In this document: positions 1-7,616 of the stretch, one piece after another
Position numbering within the stretch: the stretch's first letter is position 1
Layout: every line of letters starts with the position of its first letter
Source of the DNA: a bacterium
Lineage (GTDB): Bacteria; Bacteroidota; Bacteroidia; Bacteroidales; Bacteroidaceae
Length of the DNA: 26,617 nt
Direction: 5' to 3'
NCBI GenBank assembly: GCA_004559785.1
Contig: SFXD01000024.1
Span: forward strand, 1-26,617
The notes under the pieces: model-generated
The model's input: only the letters and a program-made list of their open reading frames with translations
Databases searched by the model: none
Told to the model about the DNA's origin: nothing
Program-made: the position numbers and the translations under genes

Positions 1-102
1 GAAGCATGGAAGCCTTACATGAAGAATCTCGATACGCTCTATACCGATGCCACCTGTTACGATAGTGCCATTGTGGGTTATGACTGTCCTTGCCAAGGAT
101 GA
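1..102 (+). CDS. 3' end of an unidentified protein (partial)
   Basis: An open frame enters from the left edge in frame 1 and ends at TGA 100-102, giving 33 residues that finish in DCPCQG. The codons read like coding sequence (W, Y, C and D in mixed order, no early stop), but the piece is too short to assign to a family. Two cysteines in a C-x-C pair lie four and two residues before the end. The start and most of the gene lie outside the window, so the function is unknown. It could also be a chance open frame. Confidence 0.4.
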   Translation, partial: EAWKPYMKNLDTLYTDATCYDSAIVGYDCPCQG

Positions 103-523
103 GGCATAAATCGAGAACTCAAAATTCGCCATAAGCCAGGTTTCGGACAGTTACTCGAGACCATCCCATTTTCAGAGAAGATATACTTACTTTGCCCGAT
201 AAGTATATCTTCTATTGCCGATGAAGTATATCTTCTATTACCGATGAAGTATATCTTGTGAAATCTCCGACTCTTTCTACGCTCGGGATAATGAATGCAA
301 GCATTCCCTCTCCTCTCGCTTAACGAAAGAGTTCTTTGAAAAGTAAGTAGTATCAGCCTTGACTTTAAATAACCGATATTGATTGACGAGTGTATGCCTT
401 CTGAGGTTGCCCTCATCAGCATTGTGGGGGAGTCATTATGTCAAAAATGTAGCGCCGTGTGTTACAAACTTTTCTCAATCTTGATTTTTCTAAAGGGCAT
501 TTTGCTAAAAGTATGAGGGAATT
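103..523. other. Intergenic stretch with short repeats, no convincing gene
   Basis: These 421 bases lie between the partial gene at the left edge and the convergently oriented metalloprotease gene. They are AT-richer than the genes. The minus-strand open frame through it (78-422) includes translated copies of the tandem repeat and has no recognisable domain, so it is not called. Visible structure: the hairpin and 23-bp repeats at 176-260, a short palindrome at 293-306 (GAATGC-AA-GCATTC), and a small stem at 402-415 (TGAGG-TTGC-CCTCA). No promoter of the Bacteroidota type was identified. Confidence 0.6.
176..260. repeat. 14-bp-stem hairpin running into a 23-bp tandem repeat (2.6 copies)
   Basis: Bases 176-189 (AGAAGATATACTTA) are an exact inverted copy of 200-213, with a 10-nt loop. 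From 201 the sequence repeats every 23 bp: 201-223, 224-246 and a partial 247-260. The first two differ only at one base (G or A before CCGATG). Each unit carries the near-palindrome GAAG-TATAT-CTTC, so alternative hairpins can form between units. No spacers of CRISPR type are present. The role is unknown. Confidence 0.8.
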
Positions 524-1336
524 TTATTTGTCTCCTATAGCATGCAGGTATTCGTCCCACAGGGCTTCCACGCCGTTCCCGGGCTTGTCGCCGAGGACGT
601 GCTTCATGGCAGCGTCCCACGACCAAGGGTCGAGCTCTGCGGCAGAAGCGTTGAACTTGCGTATGAAGTTCTTGTCCTTGTTCAGCTGAAGCCAGTAGAG
701 GAAGTAGCCTGCCACCCTGTAGCCCTTGCGCCAAGAGTCGCCCTTGGGCCTGTCCTTGCTGGCAAAGTCCTGCTCGAAGCATCCGCAGGCCAGCCGCACG
801 GCATCCGCCATGCCCTCGATGAAGCACCAGTACTCGCCCCCGTCGCCGTACGAGCCGCATCCCTTGGGTTCCAACTGGTAGGCGTGGGTCAGCTCGTGGT
901 ACAGTACGCCGCGCGTCTCATAGTCGAGGCGCATGGTGTCGTTGTTGGCAAAGCTCTTCTCAATCCATCCCGTGGTGTAGCAGACACCCACGTGGTCGCC
1001 TCCTCCGTATTTCCAGCTTATCCCGTCCTTGTCCACCAGGCTGTAGAGTATGCGGTCAATGTGTGGGATGTTCTTGTCCTTAGGGCCGAAATACAATGTC
1101 TGCAACACCCTGCGGGCATTCTCCTGTATGTAGGGGATTGGGGAGGGTATTATGGAGCGATAGATCTTCGACCCGTCCGTCTCCGGGGCCTCGTCCTTGA
1201 AGATGACATCCCCTGGGTTGTACTTCTTCCACTTCTTCTCGACCTTGATGGGAGTATGGTACTTGCTCTCCTTCTGTTGCGCTCCTGCCGACATCGTAGC
1301 TGCCAAGAGCAGGATGATTGATAACGATTTCTTCAT
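524..1336 (-). CDS. Secreted zinc metalloprotease of the plant basic secretory protein (BSP) family
   Basis: The 270-residue protein starts with a signal peptide (basic MKKS, hydrophobic 4-16, likely cut after SAGAQ at about 20). The zinc-binding HELTHAYQ motif is at 147-154. It is followed by the block EGMADAVRL at 174-182 and later by GYRVAGYFLYWL, an order typical of the BSP peptidase family (PF04450), first described in plants and also found in bacteria. It is expected to act in the periplasm, on the cell surface or outside the cell; the substrate is unknown. The start is ATG at 1336, only 23 nt after the engB stop on the same strand, with no promoter seen between, so the two are probably co-transcribed. 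Family assignment is good; biological role is open. Confidence 0.85.
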   Translation of the reverse strand: MKKSLSIILLLAATMSAGAQQKESKYHTPIKVEKKWKKYNPGDVIFKDEAPETDGSKIYRSIIPSPIPYIQENARRVLQTLYFGPKDKNIPHIDRILYSLVDKDGISWKYGGGDHVGVCYTTGWIEKSFANNDTMRLDYETRGVLYHELTHAYQLEPKGCGSYGDGGEYWCFIEGMADAVRLACGCFEQDFASKDRPKGDSWRKGYRVAGYFLYWLQLNKDKNFIRKFNASAAELDPWSWDAAMKHVLGDKPGNGVEALWDEYLHAIGDK

Positions 1337-1359
1337 TTGTTAGTGATGTGAATATTGCG

Positions 1360-1956
1360 TCATAAACCTTTGTTGATAGACTCTATGTATGACAGGATTT
1401 CCTCCTTGCCCTGTCCCGTCTCGGCACTTGTGACGAAGTATGGGGGCAACTCCTCCCATTGCTCTGCAAGGACCTTCAGGTAATTGTCTATGGAAACCGT
1501 CAGCTTTGCCTTCGACAGTTTGTCCGCCTTGGTGAAGACTATGCTGAACGGAACATTGTTTTCGCCGAGCCATTCGATGAATTGCATGTCAACCTTCTGT
1601 GGCTCGTGGCGGCAGTCGATGAGCAGGAAGAGATTGTCCATCTGCCTGCGCTGCAGTATGTAGGTGGAAATCATCGTCTGGAACTTTGCCTGCTCGGCCT
1701 TGCCCCTCTTGGCATATCCATAGCCAGGGAGGTCCACGAGATACCATTCGTCGTTGATGACGAAGTGGTTGATGAGTATTGTCTTACCTGGCGTGGAGGA
1801 AGTCTTTGCAAGCGAGCGTCGTCCCGTGAGCATGTTGATGAGGCTCGACTTGCCTACGTTGCTGCGTCCTATGAAGGCGTACTCGTGCCCCTCGGTCTTC
1901 GGGCATTGACCGATTGTCGCACTACTGATTAGAAATTCCGATTTCTTTATCTGCAT
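1360..1956 (-). CDS. engB: Ribosome biogenesis GTP-binding protein EngB (YihA/YsxC)
   Basis: This 198-residue GTPase carries the full set of G motifs in the order of the EngB family: G1 GRSNVGKS at 30-37, G2 TPGKT at 55-59, G3 DLPGYG at 75-80, G4 TKAD at 142-145 and G5 SAE at 177-179. The length is normal for the family. EngB assists late assembly of the large ribosomal subunit in the cytoplasm and is essential in many bacteria. The ATG at 1956 gives MQIKKSEFL, close to the usual N-terminus. The 101-nt gap upstream shows no clear Bacteroidota promoter. The BSP metalloprotease gene follows 23 nt downstream. Confidence 0.97.
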   Translation of the reverse strand: MQIKKSEFLISSATIGQCPKTEGHEYAFIGRSNVGKSSLINMLTGRRSLAKTSSTPGKTILINHFVINDEWYLVDLPGYGYAKRGKAEQAKFQTMISTYILQRRQMDNLFLLIDCRHEPQKVDMQFIEWLGENNVPFSIVFTKADKLSKAKLTVSIDNYLKVLAEQWEELPPYFVTSAETGQGKEEILSYIESINKGL

Positions 1957-2057
1957 TATTTATTCTCTATGTATTATTATGTATCGTACCTGGTAATTGC
2001 AAGGGAGGAGGCATGTGCCATGTCATCCACCCCACAAAAACTGGATTCGTCCTGCGC

Positions 2058-3380
2058 TCAGAAGTTATAGTTGAGTCCCATGCTGAGGTATTCCCTGAAC
2101 ATGAAGTACTTGCCATTCTCGTTCTTGAACCTGACTGCGCTGTCATCGTATCTCGGGTAGAGGTAGAGCTGCGCCGAGAGATACTTGTTGAAGCTGAAGT
2201 TAACGGTATTCGTCCACTCCAGCTTGTTGTAGTGCAGGTTGCTGAACCAGTACACCCTGCTCGTCCACGTTATCTGGTTGCAAATCTTCCAGTTCGTGTC
2301 GAGCGTCACGTTTGGTCCGAAGTTGTGTACTGAGTTGTGCCCCTCGTCGATGCCGAAGTTACGCACCAGGTTGTCCCTGTCGCAATATCGGATGGAGTAA
2401 GCCAAGGGAGCGATGTTGAGCGTACCCGTGAAACGTTTCTTCTTGCCGTATGCTATGTTGTACCTGAAACCCGGCGCGATGGTCACGTCCATGGGCGAGA
2501 AGATGTCCGACGTCACGTTCATGGTGTTGGGCTGGTAGTTGGGTACTACCTGCGTCTGTATTCGTACCTGAGCCGAGTAGTATAGGGTCTTGAAAGCCTG
2601 GAAACCGAAGTTGGTAGTAAAGCAGATTCGGTTGTTGGTAGGGCGGAACACCCTTCTTTCGTCCGATTCGCTTGTCTGGAATCCGAGTTGGAACTCAAGC
2701 AGGTTGCCCCACGTAATCTTCTTCTGGTTGTTGAAGTCGAGCCTGAGGTTGATGGTGGTATTGCCCGCGTAGTTGTTTTCTCCACCCTGGTACCAGTTTT
2801 CCGAGAAATGGTTCTGCGTGAACTGTAGCGAAGTGTTGCCGCTGAACTTCCAGAAGTTGGGCCTTCGCGTCACGACCTCAATCTTCTCGTCGACGGTGGG
2901 GACGAGGTTGGAAGAAGTCACCTTTTCCGAGAGGCGGCCCGAGCCGTCCAGCTTGTGCGACACGTCGTCGCGGAAGGTGCCTTGCTGTACGACGGCGTCC
3001 TCCGTCTGCGTCACGAGCCATGGATAATCCGTGTATATGGACGAGAGCATGATGTTCATGTAATGCAGGCGGTTCAGCTGCATGTCGCGGCTGGCTGATG
3101 GGTTCCCGGACATCATCTGGTGGATGGGCGACTTGTAGAGCGTAGGGGACAGAAGCATCTGGAAATAATAAGGGTTTGGCTCCTCGAAGCGTATCTCCCT
3201 TTTGATGCTGTCCCTCCATGCCACAAGCGTGTCGAGTCGCCTGACGTACTCGTTGTATACGGAGAAGGAGTCGACCACGAGGGTGGCGCTATCGTTGCCT
3301 TCCACGGGCACGAAGGTGTCCTGCGAATACGAGACGGATGAAAGGGAAAATATGATTGCTATGAGCAGAAATCTGGTCAT
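2058..3380 (-). CDS. DUF3078 family outer-membrane beta-barrel protein
   Basis: From ATG 3380 the protein has 440 residues with a clean signal peptide (MTRFLLIAIIFSLSSVSYSQ). The N-terminal part of about 150 residues is periplasmic-like. From the FSENWYQGGENNYAG segment onward there are alternating, aromatic-rich strands ending in YLSMGLNYNF, with the C-terminal Phe typical of barrel proteins. The ENWYQGG-N signature is characteristic of DUF3078 (PF11276), a Bacteroidota outer-membrane family of unknown function. A longer version from TTG 3401 is possible, but a -7 promoter element (3399-3406) overlaps that codon, so 3380 is preferred. The gene is divergent from yidC, whose product belongs to the same envelope-biogenesis sphere. 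The exact role is unknown. Confidence 0.88.
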   Translation of the reverse strand: MTRFLLIAIIFSLSSVSYSQDTFVPVEGNDSATLVVDSFSVYNEYVRRLDTLVAWRDSIKREIRFEEPNPYYFQMLLSPTLYKSPIHQMMSGNPSASRDMQLNRLHYMNIMLSSIYTDYPWLVTQTEDAVVQQGTFRDDVSHKLDGSGRLSEKVTSSNLVPTVDEKIEVVTRRPNFWKFSGNTSLQFTQNHFSENWYQGGENNYAGNTTINLRLDFNNQKKITWGNLLEFQLGFQTSESDERRVFRPTNNRICFTTNFGFQAFKTLYYSAQVRIQTQVVPNYQPNTMNVTSDIFSPMDVTIAPGFRYNIAYGKKKRFTGTLNIAPLAYSIRYCDRDNLVRNFGIDEGHNSVHNFGPNVTLDTNWKICNQITWTSRVYWFSNLHYNKLEWTNTVNFSFNKYLSAQLYLYPRYDDSAVRFKNENGKYFMFREYLSMGLNYNF

Positions 3381-3398
3381 TACGTCTGTTTTTGAGTG

Positions 3399-3425
3399 CA
3401 AAGATAGATAAAATAGGTATACAAA
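3399..3425 (-). promoter_or_regulatory. Probable promoter of the DUF3078 gene
   Basis: On the minus strand 3406-3399 reads TATCTTTG, an exact match to the Bacteroidota -7 consensus TAnnTTTG, followed by GCAC. A TTTG on the same strand (3425-3422) could be the -33 box, but the spacing is only 15 nt, shorter than the usual 19-20. Transcription would start near 3393, leaving a very short leader before ATG 3380. Confidence 0.6.
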
Positions 3426-3449
3426 GGGGAGGAATTGAGCATTTTTTTA

Positions 3450-3457
3450 TACTTTTG
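3450..3457 (+). promoter_or_regulatory. Probable -7 element of the yidC promoter
   Basis: TACTTTTG matches TAnnTTTG and is followed by CAC, as at the pgk and DUF3078 promoters in this window. No good TTTG is seen 19-20 nt upstream. Transcription from about 3463 would give a leader of about 58 nt to the yidC ATG at 3521. The element lies about 45 bp from the divergent DUF3078 promoter. Confidence 0.55.
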
Positions 3458-3520
3458 CACTTCAAACGGACTTCCATAGGGAGAAACCATAGACAGACAT
3501 ACAATCGTAACATAATAAAA

Positions 3521-5392
3521 ATGGACAAAAACACAACCACCGGACTCTTCCTCATCGGCATCTTGCTTGTGGGAGCCATCTATTTCGGCCAGCCCAGCGA
3601 CAAGGAGAGGCAGTACCAGGCTGCACAGGACAGCATCGCAGCCCTTCAGACAAATGCAGAAAGCGACAAAGTAACAGCGGCGGCCGCGCCATCCACGGAA
3701 ATGCAGCCTGCCGCACAAGCCGACAGCAGCTCGATATTCTTCGCCCACAGGAACGGCCAGGCACAGGACATAACCATCGGCAACGGAAAGGTGGAGGTCA
3801 TGCTTTCCACCAAGGGGGCACAGATGAAAGGAGCGCGCATCAAGGGTTACAAGAGCCACCTCACAGGGCAGGACGTAGTGGTGATGGGGTCGGAGGACTC
3901 ACACCTGTCCTTCTCCTTCGCAGGCAAGCAAGAGAACATCGACACCGACCAATACTACTTCGACGTCGTCAGCATGACCGACACCTCGGTCACCATGGCC
4001 GTCGGGGATGCCGGACGAACCTTGAGCATAACATACAGCCTCGTGCAGGATTCGTACGCCATGGAGGTGCAGGTCGGCACTAACGGGATGTCGGGATTCT
4101 TCGACCCCGCACTTAGGGAGATGCACATCGACTGGGCAGACCACATCGCACAGCAGGAGAAGGGGTACGACTTCGAGAACAGGTACTCCACGCTGACGTA
4201 CAAGCGCAGGGACGGCGGTACGAAGAGCCTCGGTGCCACGAGCGACGAGGAGAAGGCTCCGGAGGAGGCACTCGAATGGATAGCGTTCAAGAACCAGTTC
4301 TTCAGCGCGGTGCTCATTGCCGGCGACGAATGCTTCACGAAGTCGGACCTTTCCTCACGCCAGGAGAAGGAGCCCAAGAACGGCTTCCTGAAGACCTACG
4401 AGGCAAGGATGTGCGCACCATTCGACCCGACGGGTGCCGAGAGGACGACGCTGAAGATGTACCTCGGCCCCAACGACTTCCACGCCCTGCAGCAGCACAA
4501 CGACATATTGGCAACCAACGGCAGGGACATCTGCATGGAGGAACTCGTAGACCTCGGATGGCCCATCGTAAGGTGGATCAACCGTTGGTTCATCATATAC
4601 CTTTTCGACTGGCTTTCCGCCTTCGGCCTGAACATGGGCATAGTACTTCTGCTGCTAACCATCATTGTCAAGGTGCTGGTATTCCCCACCAACAAGAAGA
4701 GTTACTTGAGCAGCGTGAAGATGCGCGTGCTGAAGCCGCAGATCGACGCACTCAGCGCAAAGTACCCCAAGCAGGAGGACGCACTCAAGAAACAGCAGGA
4801 GATGATGCAGATATACAGCTCCTACGGCGTGAGCCCCATGGGCGGATGCCTACCTATGCTGATACAGATGCCCATCTGGATTGCCCTGTTCAACTTCGTG
4901 CCCAACGCCATCGAGCTTCGCGGACAGAGTTTCCTGTGGGCAGACGACCTTAGCGCATACGACGACATCATACGCTGGGACGCGGACATCTGGCTCCTTG
5001 GCGACCACCTCAGCATCTTCTGCATCCTGTTCTGCCTCACCAACATCATCAACACCTGGATAAGCATGAAGCAGCAGCAGAACCAGATGAGCGGGGAGCA
5101 GGCTCAGCAGATGAAGATGATGCAGTACATGATGTACGTCATGCCGGTGATGTTCTTCTTCATGTTCAACAACTACAGCAGCGGGCTCTGCTACTACTAC
5201 TTCCTCTCGGGACTTACCAGCATCATCATCATGTGGTACCTGCGAAAGACTACCGACGAGAAGAAGGTGCTCGCCAAGCTTGAGGCATACCGACAGCTGC
5301 ACAAGAACGACGCCAAGAAGACGAGCAACATGGCAGCAAGGCTCGAAGCCCTGCAGAAGATGCAGCAGCAGTCGAGGTCAAACCAAAGATAA
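3521..5392 (+). CDS. yidC: Membrane protein insertase YidC
   Basis: YidC inserts and folds inner-membrane proteins, alone or with Sec. From ATG 3521, preceded by an A-rich stretch, the protein has 623 residues: an N-terminal TM anchor (about 5-23), a large periplasmic domain (about 60-340), then the conserved five-TM core. The core shows the expected landmarks: WFIIYLFDWLS and the following helix, the cytoplasmic coiled hairpin with the groove arginine in KMRVLKPQ, the GVSPMGGCLPMLIQMPI segment, and the last helices ending in MWYLRK. The tail is long, basic and Gln-rich, as usual for ribosome contact. The frame stays open upstream to 3392, but this extension overlaps the promoter region and is not typical. 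The S9 peptidase gene starts 14 nt downstream, suggesting co-transcription. Confidence 0.97.
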   Translation: MDKNTTTGLFLIGILLVGAIYFGQPSDKERQYQAAQDSIAALQTNAESDKVTAAAAPSTEMQPAAQADSSSIFFAHRNGQAQDITIGNGKVEVMLSTKGAQMKGARIKGYKSHLTGQDVVVMGSEDSHLSFSFAGKQENIDTDQYYFDVVSMTDTSVTMAVGDAGRTLSITYSLVQDSYAMEVQVGTNGMSGFFDPALREMHIDWADHIAQQEKGYDFENRYSTLTYKRRDGGTKSLGATSDEEKAPEEALEWIAFKNQFFSAVLIAGDECFTKSDLSSRQEKEPKNGFLKTYEARMCAPFDPTGAERTTLKMYLGPNDFHALQQHNDILATNGRDICMEELVDLGWPIVRWINRWFIIYLFDWLSAFGLNMGIVLLLLTIIVKVLVFPTNKKSYLSSVKMRVLKPQIDALSAKYPKQEDALKKQQEMMQIYSSYGVSPMGGCLPMLIQMPIWIALFNFVPNAIELRGQSFLWADDLSAYDDIIRWDADIWLLGDHLSIFCILFCLTNIINTWISMKQQQNQMSGEQAQQMKMMQYMMYVMPVMFFFMFNNYSSGLCYYYFLSGLTSIIIMWYLRKTTDEKKVLAKLEAYRQLHKNDAKKTSNMAARLEALQKMQQQSRSNQR

Positions 5393-5406
5393 ACACGCAC
5401 ACCACG

Positions 5407-7524
5407 ATGGCAAGAACGAGAACAATCCGTACAGCGACTGCCTTCCTGCTGGGAATGGCACTATACACCCACGAAATGAAAGCAGACGACCTGATGACTC
5501 CGGAGACGCTCTGGAGCATGCACCGAGTAGGCTCGTATACCGTGTCGCCCGATGGCGGCACCGTGGCCTACACCGTAACCACGCCCGACATTGCAGCCAA
5601 CCGCAACGTTTCGTCCATCCTGACCATTTCCATTGACGGGACGGGACGGAAGGTTCTGAGCGAAGGTGACAAGAGCGAGTCTGAGCCGGCATTCATAGAC
5701 GGAGGCAAGCGCATAGCCTTCATCCTCGAAGGCAACGTGTGGAGCATGGAGGCTGATGGCTCGGACAGGAGGCAGATGACGCAAACGGGAGACATAGAAG
5801 GGTTCCGCTTCTCGCCGGACGAGACCAAAGTGATACTGGTCAGGCAGGTGGATGCCAACCCAAGCGTGCAGCCACAGGAGGAGGACCTGCCACTTGCCAC
5901 GGGACTCGTGGCGGACGACCTCAACTACAAGCATTGGGACCAATACGTGCGCACCATACCCCACATCTTCGTGGCTGACGTTTACGGCCATTCCATATCG
6001 CAGGGCAAGGACATTCTGGAGGGCGAACCGTACGAATGCCCCATGCTGCCCTTCGGAGGAACGGAGCAGTTCTGCTGGAGCCCCGACGGCAAAAGCATTG
6101 CCTACACGTCGCGCAAGAAGACCGGAGTGCAGTATGCCACCAGCACGGACTCGGACATATATATATATAATGTAGAGACGGGCAGCACGACCAACGCATG
6201 CAAGCCCGAGGGATATGAGCCGCCGACATACGACCCACTACTCAGCCTTGCCGACCAGGCTCAGGACGCCCAGGGCAAGGACACGAACGCCGGCTACGAC
6301 CAAGACCCGCAGTACAGCCCCGACGGCACCATGCTGGCATGGAAGAGCATGAAGAGGGACGGCTACGAGAGCGACAGGACGCGACTGTGCGTGCTAAACC
6401 TCGCCACGGGAACCAAGACATACGTCACCGAGGAGTTCCAGAGCGGCGTGGATGCCTTCTGCTGGACGCCAGACAGCAAGTCGATATACTTCACAGGCGT
6501 ATGGCAGGCACGCTCGATGGTGTACTCCACGAATCTCAAGGGCGAGGTCAAGGCTGTCACGACGGGCGACTACGACTACGGGAACGTCATCTGCCTTCCG
6601 CAGGGCAAGCAGATACTAACCAACAGGCACAGCATCTCCGCCCCCGACGACCTCTATGTGCTCACTTCCGTAAGGAAGAAGGGAGTGGTTACCCGCCAGC
6701 TGACTTTCGAGAACAAGGAAATAACCGACGGGCTAACCTTCGGCGAGGTGCGCGAGAGGATGGTGGCCACCACCGACGGCAAGCAGGAACTCTGCTGGGT
6801 AATCTACCCTCCGCACTTCGACCCCACGCGCAAGTACCCCACCCTGCTCTTCTGCGAAGGGGGACCGCAAAGCCCGGTCAGCCAGTTTTGGAGCTACAGG
6901 TGGAACTTCCAGATAATGGCTGCACACGGCTACATCGTCATCGCCCCCAACAGGCGCGGGCTGCCTGGCTTCGGCATGGAGTGGCTGGAGCAGATTAGCG
7001 GCGACTATAGCGGCCAGTGCATGCGCGACTACCTGTCTGCCATCGACGACATAGCCCGGGAGGACTACGTGGACAGGGACAGGCTCGGATGCGTGGGCGC
7101 AAGCTTCGGGGGCTACAGCGTATATTGGCTGGCAGGCAACCACGACAAGCGGTTCAAGGCATTCATAGCTCACGACGGTATCTTCAACACCACACAGCAA
7201 TACTATGAGACGGAGGAGATGTGGTTTCCCAATTGGGACCTCGGAGGCTCGCCCGACCGTTGCCCAACCGCCAAGGCATACGCCGACAGCCCGCACCTGT
7301 ACGTCGACAAGTGGGACACGCCCATACTGTGCATACACGGGGAGAAGGACTACCGCATCCTGCACAGCCAGGCACAGAGCGCGTTCAGCGCGGCAAGGAT
7401 GCACGGCATACCGGCCCAGCTACTGCTCTTCCCCGACGAGAACCATTGGGTGCTGAAGCCACAGAACGGAATACTCTGGCAGAGGACTTTCTTCCGCTTC
7501 CTCGACAAGTGGCTCAAGTACTGA
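5407..7524 (+). CDS. S9 family prolyl-oligopeptidase-type exopeptidase (DPP5-like)
   Basis: The 705-residue protein has an N-terminal signal sequence (hydrophobic 9-21, probable cut near MKA-DD at about 25). A beta-propeller follows, with PD40-type blades marked by SPDG-like repeats (TVSPDGG, FSPDET, WSPDGK, YSPDGT, WTPDSK). The C-terminal alpha/beta hydrolase domain spans about 460-705. The catalytic triad is readable: Ser566 in GASFGGYS, Asp648 in GEKDYRI and His680 in ENHWV. Overall layout and length fit the acylaminoacyl-peptidase/DPP5 branch of family S9 (PF00326), periplasmic in Porphyromonas, where DPP5 releases dipeptides from oligopeptide N-termini. The gene begins 14 nt after yidC and is followed 92 nt later by an MFSD1-like transporter, so a peptide-feeding role is likely. 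Exact cleavage specificity cannot be read from sequence. Confidence 0.93.
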   Translation: MARTRTIRTATAFLLGMALYTHEMKADDLMTPETLWSMHRVGSYTVSPDGGTVAYTVTTPDIAANRNVSSILTISIDGTGRKVLSEGDKSESEPAFIDGGKRIAFILEGNVWSMEADGSDRRQMTQTGDIEGFRFSPDETKVILVRQVDANPSVQPQEEDLPLATGLVADDLNYKHWDQYVRTIPHIFVADVYGHSISQGKDILEGEPYECPMLPFGGTEQFCWSPDGKSIAYTSRKKTGVQYATSTDSDIYIYNVETGSTTNACKPEGYEPPTYDPLLSLADQAQDAQGKDTNAGYDQDPQYSPDGTMLAWKSMKRDGYESDRTRLCVLNLATGTKTYVTEEFQSGVDAFCWTPDSKSIYFTGVWQARSMVYSTNLKGEVKAVTTGDYDYGNVICLPQGKQILTNRHSISAPDDLYVLTSVRKKGVVTRQLTFENKEITDGLTFGEVRERMVATTDGKQELCWVIYPPHFDPTRKYPTLLFCEGGPQSPVSQFWSYRWNFQIMAAHGYIVIAPNRRGLPGFGMEWLEQISGDYSGQCMRDYLSAIDDIAREDYVDRDRLGCVGASFGGYSVYWLAGNHDKRFKAFIAHDGIFNTTQQYYETEEMWFPNWDLGGSPDRCPTAKAYADSPHLYVDKWDTPILCIHGEKDYRILHSQAQSAFSAARMHGIPAQLLLFPDENHWVLKPQNGILWQRTFFRFLDKWLKY

Positions 7525-7616
7525 GGTTGCACCCCAATGCTTGGCTTTGGATTATACATGAGGCATGGCGCGGCAGGCGTCCATCTTGAAAGAACAACAA
7601 TATCAAACCAACAATA

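Noticed and set aside
201..260. Possible CRISPR array
   Set aside because: The 23-bp units are directly adjacent with no unique spacers, and no cas gene is nearby.
78..422. 114-codon open frame on the minus strand
   Set aside because: It runs through the tandem repeat, has no recognisable domain, and overlaps the tail of the partial gene on the other strand.
3381..3401. Longer DUF3078 protein from TTG 3401
   Set aside because: The codon lies in a full -7 promoter match (3399-3406), and the signal peptide begins at ATG 3380.
3392..3520. N-terminal extension of YidC
   Set aside because: It overlaps the promoter region and the expected leader; YidC normally starts directly with its first TM segment, as from 3521.
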